In this document: piece after piece, positions 1-6,839 of the stretch | How positions within the stretch are numbered: the stretch's first letter is position 1 | Layout: the number at the start of each line of letters is the position of its first letter | Assembly: GCA_007135995.1 (NCBI GenBank) | Contig: SLHU01000379.1 | Location: forward strand, 1-12,180 | DNA from: Clostridiales bacterium | GTDB taxonomy: Bacteria > Bacillota > Clostridia > Saccharofermentanales > UBA5734 | Reading direction: 5' to 3' | DNA: 12,180 bases | Program-made: the position numbers and the translations under genes | The notes under the pieces: generated by a model | Databases searched by the model: none | Seen by the model: the letters and a program-made list of their open reading frames with translations, nothing else | Told to the model about the DNA's origin: nothing

Positions 1-243
1 TGTGAATTAAAAATGAAAGAATATAAAAAAATTGGTTTGACGTTCAAATTAGATGTTTGTTATATCAGAGGCTGCCATGATGACAAACTGCAAACATCTT
101 CTGGCATTCTATCGTCTGGTTTATTATCATACTCATATGGAAGCCAAAGTGAATGACAATACCGTTGATACGTGAGACATCTATTGCGCACATTAGCTAT
201 ATTGAGCATTTATTGTGCAAACAGTCATATGAGGTGACAATTT
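1..243. other. Non-coding leader upstream of the sulfatase gene
   Basis: I see no convincing gene here. The stretch is AT-rich and holds a candidate promoter (37-66), a perfect 9-bp inverted repeat (AGATGTTTG at 51-59, CAAACATCT at 91-99) and a near-perfect direct repeat (TATTGCGCA at 182-190, TATTGTGCA at 211-219). These are plausible regulator sites for the sulfatase gene, but none matches a named operator that I can defend. Confidence 0.5.
37..66 (+). promoter_or_regulatory. Candidate sigma-A promoter for the sulfatase gene
   Basis: TTGACG at 37-42 matches the -35 consensus at five of six positions. TATATC at 61-66 is a fair -10, with an 18-nt spacer. Transcription would begin near 73 and give a leader of about 170 nt. 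One arm of the 9-bp inverted repeat (51-59) sits in the spacer and the other (91-99) lies just after the start site, which would suit a repressor or a leader stem. Inferred from sequence only. Confidence 0.4.
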
Positions 244-1731
244 ATGAGTAAGCCTAATATCATTTATATCCTGGCTGATGATCTTGGCTATGGCGATGTA
301 TCCTGCCTGAACGCAAACGCTGCTTTCAAGACGAAGCATCTCGATAGTTTATATGAAAACGGTCTGGCTTTTACCGATGCGCATGCCACGTCTGCTGTCT
401 GCACACCGTCGAGATATTCGATTCTTACCGGCCGTTATAACTGGCGTTCGAGACTTAAAAAGAGTGTTTTAGGCGGTTTTTCATCCGCCCTGATTGAACC
501 AGGCAGAATGACCGCGGCCTCTTATCTGCAAAATCAGGGTTATAAAACTGCTGCCATCGGCAAGTGGCATCTGGGAATGGATTTTGCTAAAAAACCTCAT
601 TTTCAAGAGAAACCGGATTTTTCTGAAAGTGAAGCTATTGCCTACGATCTGCCGATCAAGAACGCGCCGACTGACTTTGGCTTTGACACTTTTTTTGGTA
701 TCAGCGCCTCGCTGGACATGCCGCCATATGTCTATATCGAAAATGACCGGTTTACAGCTGTCCCGAAACCGCCGGCGAAAGAGGGAAGGGGCAAGCAGTT
801 TTACCGGCAGGGTCTGACAGCAGAAGGATTTGACCATCACCAAGTCCTGGCCACCTTGAATCAGAAGGTGATCAGCCAGATTGAAGCGTGGAAAGAAGAA
901 CCTTTTTTTATCTACTATCCGATGACCGCGCCTCACACGCCTATCTTGCCGCCTGATGAATATCTGGGCCGGTCGGGAACCAATGAATATGGTGACTTTG
1001 TCTTATACATGGATGATTTAGTCGGAGATATTCTGCAAAAATTAAAGGATGAGGATCTCTTCGATAACACGCTCGTGATTTTTACTTCCGATAACGGCTG
1101 CTCACCGATGGCCGATTTTGATGAGCTGAAACGCTGCGGACATCACCCCAGCTATGTTTTTCGCGGTCATAAAGCCGATATTTATGAAGGCGGCCACCGC
1201 ATTCCGTTGCTGATCCAGTGGCCGGCGAAAATCAAAGGCCGTCAGACATCTGACGATCTGGTCAGTCTGGTTGACTTTTTCGCCACCCTTGCTGATCTGC
1301 TGGGGACAAAACCACCGGATATCTACGCGGAAGACAGCGTCAGCAATCTGCCGATCTGGCTGGATCAGCAAAATCAGTATCAGCCGCGCAGTCTTGTGCA
1401 GCAAAGCATTGACGGTTCCCTGTCACTGCGAAAAGGACCGTATAAACTCGTCATGTGTCCCGGATCGGGCGGCTGGTCGTGGCCTGAGTCCGGCAAGATA
1501 ATTCCAGGAATGCCAGCCTTTCAGTTTTTTGACCTGAGACAGGATATCTCCGAACAAAACAACCTGGCCTTAGCTCATGAGCATGATGAAGTGATTCAGG
1601 AGATGAAAAATGAACTGGCTGATATTGTAAAAAATGGCCGCAGCACCCCTGGATCCGCACTGGAAAACAATGGTGAACCGGTCTGGGACACGGTATCCTG
1701 GCTGGAATCGTCAACGACCTCACCTCAATGA
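244..1731 (+). CDS. Type I sulfatase (arylsulfatase-like, alkaline phosphatase superfamily)
   Basis: Hydrolyses a sulfate ester, probably on a sugar or small aromatic; the substrate is not readable. At 495 aa it has the full sulfatase set: metal-binding ADDLGYGD (11-18), the maturation motif CTPSR (53-57) whose Cys53 becomes formylglycine, GKWHLG (106-111), PHTP with His231, SDNG (282-285), and Lys310 in GHKADIYEGGHRIP. The start is supported by GAGGTG (231-236) seven bases upstream. There is no signal peptide: the N-terminus runs straight into the first beta strand (PNIIYILADD), so the enzyme should be cytoplasmic and would act on an imported substrate. Cys-type sulfatases need a formylglycine-generating enzyme or an anaerobic radical-SAM maturase; neither is in this window. 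It is transcribed alone, convergent with the diguanylate cyclase gene. Class confidence is high, substrate unknown. Confidence 0.93.
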   Translation: MSKPNIIYILADDLGYGDVSCLNANAAFKTKHLDSLYENGLAFTDAHATSAVCTPSRYSILTGRYNWRSRLKKSVLGGFSSALIEPGRMTAASYLQNQGYKTAAIGKWHLGMDFAKKPHFQEKPDFSESEAIAYDLPIKNAPTDFGFDTFFGISASLDMPPYVYIENDRFTAVPKPPAKEGRGKQFYRQGLTAEGFDHHQVLATLNQKVISQIEAWKEEPFFIYYPMTAPHTPILPPDEYLGRSGTNEYGDFVLYMDDLVGDILQKLKDEDLFDNTLVIFTSDNGCSPMADFDELKRCGHHPSYVFRGHKADIYEGGHRIPLLIQWPAKIKGRQTSDDLVSLVDFFATLADLLGTKPPDIYAEDSVSNLPIWLDQQNQYQPRSLVQQSIDGSLSLRKGPYKLVMCPGSGGWSWPESGKIIPGMPAFQFFDLRQDISEQNNLALAHEHDEVIQEMKNELADIVKNGRSTPGSALENNGEPVWDTVSWLESSTTSPQ

Positions 1732-1788
1732 AATATTTAGAAGAAGTTTTCTTTGCCAATTTTAATAATAAAGCAGCAGCACCCGTCA

Positions 1789-3708
1789 TCAAGCGGTTCT
1801 GCAAGGCCAGGTCTGGTTGCGGCCGTTATCCTTTGCCTGATACATCGCCTGGTCAGCCAGCTCGAATAATTGTCCGGGGTTCATGTTCCGGTCAGGGATC
1901 AGTCCGGCAACGCCGACACTCACAGTGACATATTGGCTGACAGGAGAGTCAGGATGGGGTATGGCCAGCGCTTCAACTTTACGGCACAGCCGGTCAGCTT
2001 CAACGTACGCTTGATCAGCTGTCAAACCAGGCAAGATAACCACAAACTCTTCGCCGCCATAGCGCGCCGATAATTCACCTGCTCTTTGAAAACCTTCTTT
2101 TAGAAGTGCGGCCAGTTTTATCAGGCACAAATCACCCTGCGCGTGACCCAGATGATCGTTATAGGCTTTGAAATTATCGATATCGATGACGATTAGTGAC
2201 AGCGCGGTCTGCCGCCGCAGCGCGCGGCCCCATTCCTGCGTGATCACGTGATCATACTGTCTTCTGTTCCACAGTCCTGTCAGCGGATCTTTAAGTGATA
2301 ATGCCTGCAGTTTTTGATTAGCGTCTTCCAGCGCATTTTTCTGCTGCTCAACTTTTTCCGATGTGTTTTCCAGTGCCCGGGTGCGAGCGGCGACGATTTT
2401 ATCCAGATTTCGGTTGATCTGCTTTAGCTTCGCCGTGACAATTTCCTCGTTGTTGAAGGAATCAGATATACGTCTGGCCATGACCAGCGCGAAGGTCATC
2501 ACAAATATAATCTGACCGGCTGAAGACAGATTACCGCTTCTGATGATCGTTCGAAGGACCGCTGACGGGTGGTCATTAAACCAGATGCTGGCATACAAAA
2601 TATCGTTAAGGCTCGTCAGAATCACAATAAACGCGCCGATGATAATCACTGGCAGTTCTTGTTGATTTTGATCTTTGAGTAACACTCTGATCAGAGAAAA
2701 AGCAATATAAGCCATCGCAACTGCGGAAAATATCTGATAAACCGGATTGATGACGGTGAAAATACGTGCCGGTGTCAGCAGAACCATCAGGATAAACGGC
2801 ATGCTGCCCAGGCAGATAATTTTTACGACAGATCTGCTGAACCATCCTTTGAAAAAATAATAGCAGAACAGCAAAATGACCGGCATACCCAGGTAATACG
2901 TGACCGTCTGCAGTTTATGAGCCAGTTCCCAGCTGAAGCCTGTAAACAGGTAATGGAAAAAACGTTCACTGACCAGCAGCGTTCGGATAGCAATCAACAG
3001 GCAAAACAGCCCGAAATATAAAGGCGGACGGTATTTCCGGCGGAACACATACAAGGCCAGATGATAGATCCCGATCATAAATAAACTGCCGAAGACAAAC
3101 AGATCAAATGCGATCGCGTTCGTTCTGGCCCGGTCAATCAGAGACGCAGCACCTATGTCAATACTCTCCAGAATCCCGCCGCTGCGATGATGGTAATTAC
3201 TGACTTGAATCAGCAGCTCATTCTCACCAGGTTGAGCAGTGAAATGGGCTGTCTGAGTCAGAAAAGCAGGGCGGGTCTGATCCCTGCTTTGTCCTGTCTG
3301 GCCGGCAGATATGAGCCTTTCGCCATTGATGTATAGTGTATAAGCGGTAAAAATGCGCGGTAATTTCAATCCAAGTTCCTGGGTTTCGTCAGTCAAAATG
3401 ACGAGCCGATAAACGCCGAAACCATGGCTAGAAAAAAACGGCTGCTGGCTGATGTGCTGGTTCCAGGATCCCGGCACATCGATCAATGTACTTTCTGCGT
3501 TCTGGAGATGATCTACCTGTGCATGGGGGAAAAACTGCCATTCACCATCCAGGCGAGCGCGGCTGTTTTGCATAGGATACTGCTGAAGGTCAATCACGCC
3601 AGACACAGCGCGCGGCTGGACTGGCTTTTCTTCCAGACAGCCGGTCAGTACAAATAAACCTGTCAGTATCAGAAAAAGTATGATGCCTTTGAACACCTGG
3701 TGTCGCAA
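1789..3708 (-). CDS. Membrane diguanylate cyclase: lipobox, 7TM-DISM sensor and GGDEF domain
   Basis: Predicted to make cyclic di-GMP from two GTP. With the TTG start at 3708 (AGGGGG six bases upstream, giving MRHQVFKG) the protein is 639 aa; an upstream TTG at 3723 would add five residues. Residues 1-24 are a lipoprotein-like signal ending LTG-C24. About 35-190 is a beta-rich extracytoplasmic domain (LDGEWQF, VPGSW, LGLKLP, LYINGE, QVSNYHHR) of the carbohydrate-binding-like type seen before 7TM-DISM regions. About 200-410 holds seven hydrophobic segments, 415-470 a charged coiled coil, and 475-635 the GGDEF domain (DPLTGLWNRRQY, DIDNFKAYND, RYGGEEF with GGEEF at 551-555). The active site is intact. 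The product-inhibition I-site reads RAGE (542-545) instead of RxxD, so feedback inhibition may be weak. A lipid anchor plus seven helices is unusual; the signal may simply be an extra transmembrane segment. The ligand is unknown. Confidence 0.9.
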   Translation of the reverse strand: MRHQVFKGIILFLILTGLFVLTGCLEEKPVQPRAVSGVIDLQQYPMQNSRARLDGEWQFFPHAQVDHLQNAESTLIDVPGSWNQHISQQPFFSSHGFGVYRLVILTDETQELGLKLPRIFTAYTLYINGERLISAGQTGQSRDQTRPAFLTQTAHFTAQPGENELLIQVSNYHHRSGGILESIDIGAASLIDRARTNAIAFDLFVFGSLFMIGIYHLALYVFRRKYRPPLYFGLFCLLIAIRTLLVSERFFHYLFTGFSWELAHKLQTVTYYLGMPVILLFCYYFFKGWFSRSVVKIICLGSMPFILMVLLTPARIFTVINPVYQIFSAVAMAYIAFSLIRVLLKDQNQQELPVIIIGAFIVILTSLNDILYASIWFNDHPSAVLRTIIRSGNLSSAGQIIFVMTFALVMARRISDSFNNEEIVTAKLKQINRNLDKIVAARTRALENTSEKVEQQKNALEDANQKLQALSLKDPLTGLWNRRQYDHVITQEWGRALRRQTALSLIVIDIDNFKAYNDHLGHAQGDLCLIKLAALLKEGFQRAGELSARYGGEEFVVILPGLTADQAYVEADRLCRKVEALAIPHPDSPVSQYVTVSVGVAGLIPDRNMNPGQLFELADQAMYQAKDNGRNQTWPCRTA

Positions 3709-3775
3709 AACTGTCCCCCTCAATAGCCGACTGCTGTCTGTCTTTGCTGCACCGGATGGTGCGCAGCCTTTGTAT

Positions 3776-3804
3776 ATATTAGCGCTCTCGTACCGGAAAG
3801 TTAA
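3776..3804 (-). promoter_or_regulatory. Candidate promoter for the diguanylate cyclase gene
   Basis: On the minus strand TTAACT (3804-3799) and TAATAT (3781-3776) are separated by exactly 17 nt. Transcription would start near 3769, about 60 nt before the TTG start codon. The first transcribed bases could fold into a stem (3746-3753 with 3758-3767, eight pairs with a two-base bulge). A second TATTAT-type site lies further upstream in the same AT-rich block, so the exact promoter is uncertain. Confidence 0.35.
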
Positions 3805-3963
3805 TATAATAAATTTAACCAGGCATCTGATAAAATATTATTCCGATCAACATTTTGAGCCCGACATGAATAAATTAATAAATATCTCTTGTTTAAAGTC
3901 TTTCTTGGCTGACAGCGTCTGCTGCCGGGTCAGGCATAAATGAGTCCCTGCGGATTGGGTGGT

Positions 3964-4002
3964 CTGCAAGCTGCTGTCAGATGTGATATAATCCGCATTA
4001 TA
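3964..4002 (+). promoter_or_regulatory. Extended -10 promoter embedded in a palindrome, before the thioredoxin-like gene
   Basis: TATAAT (3987-3992) is a perfect -10 and has the extended element TG at 3984-3985. The -35 position (CTGCAA, 3964-3969, 17-nt spacer) is weak, as is common with an extended -10. The -10 is the left arm of the perfect inverted repeat TATAATCCGCATTATA (3987-4002), so a dimeric regulator bound there would cover the -10 and the start site. The arms recall PerR/Fur-type half-sites, but the four-base centre does not fit the PerR spacing. Confidence 0.55.
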
Positions 4003-4027
4003 CGACGCATTGGCCTGGAAGGTTGCT

Positions 4028-4063
4028 ATGGATCAGAATGATAACAAAACAATCATCTGGTAA
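4028..4063 (+). CDS. Possible 11-codon leader ORF
   Basis: ATG at 4028 follows GGAAGG (4017-4022) by five bases and reads [11 protein letters not shown] before TAA at 4061-4063. It lies in the predicted leader RNA, about 45 bases before the thioredoxin-like start codon. It could be a translated leader peptide or chance; no runs of one codon suggest amino-acid attenuation. Low confidence. Confidence 0.2.
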   Translation: MDQNDNKTIIW

Positions 4064-4107
4064 GGACAGTACGCTTCCGGATGCATAAGTATTTAAGGAG
4101 ATTGATG

Positions 4108-4689
4108 ATGGCTTTTACACTTCAGATTGGCGAACGTGCCCCGGATTTTTCATTACCTGCAACAGACGGAAAAACATATAGTTTGAAAGACTTTGCGGAC
4201 AAGAAAGGGCTAGTTGTATTTTTTACCTGCAACCACTGCCCGTTTGTCACTGGTTCAGATGAAGTGACGCGCGAAACAGCGTTGAAATTTAAAGAACAGG
4301 GCATTGCTTTTGTCGGCATCAATGCAAATAGTGTCAACACGTATCCAACCGACTCATTTGAACATATGGTGAAGCGGATGGAGGCGAATCAATTCCCTTG
4401 GGTTTATGTGCGTGATGATACTCAGGAAGTTGCCAGAGCATATGGCGCGCTGCGTACGCCGCATTTTTATGTGTTTGATCAGGATCTTAAGTTGATTTAC
4501 ACCGGCCGGGGCATCGATAATCCCCGTGAAAGCGACAAGGCAACAGTCAACGATCTGGATCGCGCCCTGTCTGAGTATATCAATGGCAAGCCGGTCAGTG
4601 TGCCGCTGACCAATCCGATTGGCTGTAATGTCAAATGGGATGGCAAAGATGAGCACTGGATGCCCGGAGAGGCCTGCGATCTGGTCTGA
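4108..4689 (+). CDS. Thioredoxin-fold peroxiredoxin-like protein (AhpC/TSA, PRX_like1 type)
   Basis: A cytoplasmic thiol redox protein, likely a peroxidase or disulfide reductase; the substrate is unknown. The 193-aa protein opens with the AhpC/TSA pattern ([15 protein letters not shown], 8-22), then strand VVFFT and the active site CNHCP (Cys41, Cys44), and has the cis-proline of the thioredoxin fold in RTPHFYVF (Pro118). The C-terminal [10 protein letters not shown] with Cys173 is typical of the PRX_like1 group. I chose ATG 4108 because AAGGAG (4095-4100) lies seven bases upstream; ATG 4105 is just possible, and ATG 4081 would add residues unlike the family and has no ribosome-binding site. 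There is no signal peptide. It is monocistronic, with its own promoter and a strong terminator at 4765-4810. CxxC makes it more like a reductase than a standard 2-Cys peroxiredoxin. Confidence 0.88.
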   Translation: MAFTLQIGERAPDFSLPATDGKTYSLKDFADKKGLVVFFTCNHCPFVTGSDEVTRETALKFKEQGIAFVGINANSVNTYPTDSFEHMVKRMEANQFPWVYVRDDTQEVARAYGALRTPHFYVFDQDLKLIYTGRGIDNPRESDKATVNDLDRALSEYINGKPVSVPLTNPIGCNVKWDGKDEHWMPGEACDLV

Positions 4690-4690
4690 T

Positions 4691-4759
4691 CCGGTTATCT
4701 GAACCGCATAGCACAAAGGTGCGTACATTCGCCTGAATAACCGGGCGGAATGTCCGCAC
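4691..4759 (+). other. Two successive hairpins after the thioredoxin-like gene
   Basis: The first is a short stem of CGGTT (4692-4696) with AACCG (4702-4706), directly after the stop codon. The second is longer: GTGCG and ACATTC (4719-4729) pair with GAATGT and CGCAC (4748-4759), and the stem continues a few G-C pairs inward with one mismatch and one bulge. Only TTTC follows it, so it is at best a weak terminator; it may protect the mRNA 3' end. Confidence 0.55.
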
Positions 4760-4764
4760 TTTCA

Positions 4765-4810
4765 AAAAGAACCGGGACACTTTTGCGAAGCAAGTTGTCC
4801 TGGTTCTTTT
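4765..4810. terminator. Strong intrinsic terminator, probably active both ways
   Basis: AAAAGAACCGGGACA (4765-4779) pairs with TGTCCTGGTTCTTTT (4796-4810) over 15 positions, with one G-U wobble. The loop side adds an inner stem (ACTT..GC / GCAAGT). A run of A on the left arm and of T on the right arm gives a U-rich RNA end in either direction. It lies between two convergent genes (thioredoxin-like on the left, nucleotidyltransferase on the right), which fits a shared terminator. Confidence 0.85.
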
Positions 4811-4907
4811 GCGTTTGATCAGATCGTCAAGGTGTTTGGAGAAAGGCTAGATCAGATTCCGGCTGAACATGTGTCCGGCATTAACGCCGTCAAAAAGCCG
4901 GCGTCTG

Positions 4908-6290
4908 TTACCAGCCGTATTTTTCCGGTCCCCATTCTTTCGTAGTAAGCTGCTGCTCCACCTGAATCAGCGTTTTGTCAGGCAGATCTTTTTTCAGCAC
5001 AACACCTGGTCCGATAATACTGTGAAGACCTGTCTTGCAGCCAGGCATGATCGTTGCGTTGACACCGGTTCGGCAGTAGTCGCCGATATACGTCGCGTTA
5101 GCGAAATGAGGCGGCTGTTCCAGTCTGCCCCGCACCCGATGCAAGGTCTCACGGTCGTCAAAGCGAAGCGAGCCGCAGACGGTTGCAGCGCCAATATCGG
5201 TATTCGTGCCGACAAGACCGGAAATCTCCATATAGTGATACAGATACACGCCATCCATCAGCATGCCGGAAATTTCGGCGCAGTGACTGACGACACAATG
5301 GCTGCCGATGGTTGTGCCTGAACTGATATGACAATAGTTTTCTATGCGGCAGTGATCACCGATCACGACATTTCCTTCGATAATCGCGCCGTTTTCGATG
5401 ACTGTGTGGTCACCAATGATCACATTCCCCTGGATAATCACGTGATAGCCAATTCTGCTGCCCTTGCCGAGCGTAACGTGGCCATCTATCTTCGCTGTTT
5501 CATCGATTGATGCCTGTTCGGAGATTTGTGTGCGGGTTAAGCGCTCACACATATGGACTGTCATGGCATAATTGGCCATTAATATGTGCCAGGGCTTATC
5601 AATATCAACAGAGCCCTTTTCTGTGACGATCGCCCTGATCACCTGGCCATCTTTCATCCAGTCAATCAGAGAAAGCTCCAGATGCTGTTCATGCGTCGGC
5701 ATAACACCGACATCGAGTTTCTCGAATATGCCGCTGTTTACAGCCAGATAGGGAATGAACGGCTGTTTCAGGCTAAAAGCGGCAAAGCGGTAATAACCCG
5801 ATCCTCTCGGATGGCCGGCAATTTCGGTGACCTGGCAGTTGTCTGGATCCTGACTCTGGCCGATCCGGCAGCAGATGTGGTCGCTCGCGGATTCATTATC
5901 CAGCTTTGTGACCAGAACGCTGTTTTCGCTGTCAGAAAGCTTGTCGGACAAACGCTTTAAATCTGAAAGATCAAGGACGACATCGCCGTACAAGACCAGA
6001 CAGTCCTGATATACCAGACGTGCCGCCCTTGACAGAGCGTCAGCCGTGCCTCTGGAATCCGCTGCCTCGATCACGCTGACCTGGGCAGCATCACGAAACT
6101 GATGCCTGATCTGTTCACTGAAAGGTCCGGCCACGATGATGATCCGGCCAAACGACAGCTGCATCAGCTGGCTGACCTGGCGTTCGATGACCGGCTGGTT
6201 GCAAACCGGGATCATGGCCTTGGGCCTGCATGAAGCGTATGGCCAGAGTTTTTTGCCCTGGCCTGCTGCCAGGATGACGGCTGTTTTCAT
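4908..6290 (-). CDS. Sugar-1-phosphate nucleotidyltransferase with left-handed beta-helix domain
   Basis: Makes a nucleotide sugar from a sugar-1-phosphate and an NTP; the sugar and base cannot be fixed from sequence. The 460-aa protein has an N-terminal nucleotidyltransferase domain: LAAGQGKKLWP (7-17), PK at 23-24, GTADAL (81-86), YGDVV with metal-binding Asp103, and DIDKPWHILMAN (229-240). From about 255 to 435 come hexapeptide repeats of a left-handed beta-helix (IIQGNVIIGDH and similar). The end of the helix (GTNTDIGAAT, LRFD, TGVNATIMPG) resembles GlmU and archaeal ST0452-type bifunctional enzymes, so an added amino-sugar-1-phosphate acetyltransferase activity is possible. MKTAVILAAG at the very N-terminus fixes the start; the ribosome-binding site (GGTGAG) is rather distant. 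It stands alone rather than in a glycan cluster. It is too divergent for me to call GlmU. Confidence 0.88.
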   Translation of the reverse strand: MKTAVILAAGQGKKLWPYASCRPKAMIPVCNQPVIERQVSQLMQLSFGRIIIVAGPFSEQIRHQFRDAAQVSVIEAADSRGTADALSRAARLVYQDCLVLYGDVVLDLSDLKRLSDKLSDSENSVLVTKLDNESASDHICCRIGQSQDPDNCQVTEIAGHPRGSGYYRFAAFSLKQPFIPYLAVNSGIFEKLDVGVMPTHEQHLELSLIDWMKDGQVIRAIVTEKGSVDIDKPWHILMANYAMTVHMCERLTRTQISEQASIDETAKIDGHVTLGKGSRIGYHVIIQGNVIIGDHTVIENGAIIEGNVVIGDHCRIENYCHISSGTTIGSHCVVSHCAEISGMLMDGVYLYHYMEISGLVGTNTDIGAATVCGSLRFDDRETLHRVRGRLEQPPHFANATYIGDYCRTGVNATIMPGCKTGLHSIIGPGVVLKKDLPDKTLIQVEQQLTTKEWGPEKYGW

Positions 6291-6383
6291 ATGTTTCAGA
6301 GCTCACCGAATTGTGATTTTCTGATGATCTGTGACAAATGTTATTGGTGAGAACTCCTTTGCACCACCTTTCATCTGGTTTTT

Positions 6384-6389
6384 ATTATA
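6384..6389 (-). promoter_or_regulatory. Candidate -10 box for the nucleotidyltransferase gene
   Basis: A perfect TATAAT is read on the minus strand from 6389 to 6384, preceded by TG, about 90 bases before the start codon at 6290. No good -35 hexamer is visible at 16-18 bases (CTGTTT is the best), so this rests on the -10 alone. Confidence 0.35.
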
Positions 6390-6497
6390 CATTAGAATCT
6401 TCCCGGAAACAGATCATTGACAGCTGGAATATACACCTGGTTGGTTTTTCCCGGTTTCCTGTCCGGCTGACTTCCGTTTTGGCATGTGGTACCACAC

Positions 6498-6839
6498 TCA
6501 TCTTCGCCAGTTATTCGCTTCGAGCCACAAGATCACATCTGCCGCGAGCTTTGGTATCCGCATATCATCCGGCTTGCCGCCGGCGGGACGGGTAGATGTC
6601 CCCTGGCCGCGCAAAGAAAGCGCCGCGACAGAAAAGCTGTCACTGAGCGCCTCGAACTCACGCTCAAACTGGGTATGGTTTGCTCCGCAGCCATTGAGAA
6701 ATAAAACCTGGGGTGAGCCGGGTTTTTCCCGCAGCCGGTAGGTTAGCTGATGTGTTTTCAAGTCAAATTTGTTAAATACATTTGTATGCCAATGGACGAT
6801 GTCTGCCTGAAAGGATCCAAAACCCGGCCGATCATGCAC
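6498..6839 (-). pseudogene. Truncated alpha/beta hydrolase remnant (N-terminal part only)
   Basis: The reading frame encodes the front of an alpha/beta hydrolase: KFDLKTHQLTYRL, then PQVLFLNGCGANHTQF (the oxyanion-hole loop, normally HG, here NG) and SLRGQGTST (the DxRGxGxS motif region), followed by a helix ending WLEANNWRR and a stop. The nucleophile elbow GxSxG, the cap and the catalytic Asp and His are all missing, and none of the three minus-strand frames below 6498 restores them. A full enzyme would be about 250-280 aa; this is 113 at most. The only in-frame start is GTG at 6839, with no ribosome-binding site, and the ATG nearest the homologous region is in another frame. This points to a gene damaged at both ends. 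Family call good; pseudogene status inferred. Confidence 0.6.

Larger units (their letters stand above)
3709..4107. other. Divergent control region between the diguanylate cyclase and thioredoxin-like genes
   Basis: About 400 bases without a convincing protein gene apart from a very short leader ORF (4028-4063). The centre (about 3770-3900) is strongly AT-rich and carries the minus-strand promoter. The right half carries the plus-strand promoter with its palindrome. An 8-bp inverted repeat (CTGACAGC at 3909-3916, GCTGTCAG at 3973-3980) ends six bases before the plus-strand -10 and could be another regulator site or chance. Confidence 0.6.

Noticed and set aside
481..936. Minus-strand open frame inside the sulfatase gene
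   Set aside because: It is fully antisense to sulfatase codons carrying catalytic motifs, and its product is basic and motif-free.
1732..1788. Terminator between the convergent sulfatase and diguanylate cyclase genes
   Set aside because: Only a 5-bp A/T stem (AAGAA/TTCTT) is visible, too weak to call.
3680..3943. Plus-strand open frame in the divergent region
   Set aside because: It has no ribosome-binding site, overlaps the signal-peptide codons of the diguanylate cyclase on the other strand and runs through the AT-rich promoter block.
3987..4002. PerR box at the thioredoxin-like promoter
   Set aside because: The arms look similar to TTATAAT/ATTATAA, but the centre is four bases instead of one, so the known PerR spacing is not met; kept only as an unnamed palindrome.
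4884..4904. Terminator just after the nucleotidyltransferase stop codon
   Set aside because: ACGCCG/CGGCGT can pair, but the T-run is in the loop rather than after the stem; the hairpin at 4765-4810 is a better candidate.
4869..5321. Plus-strand open frame of 150 codons
   Set aside because: Almost all of it is antisense to the hexapeptide repeats of the nucleotidyltransferase; the product has no family features.
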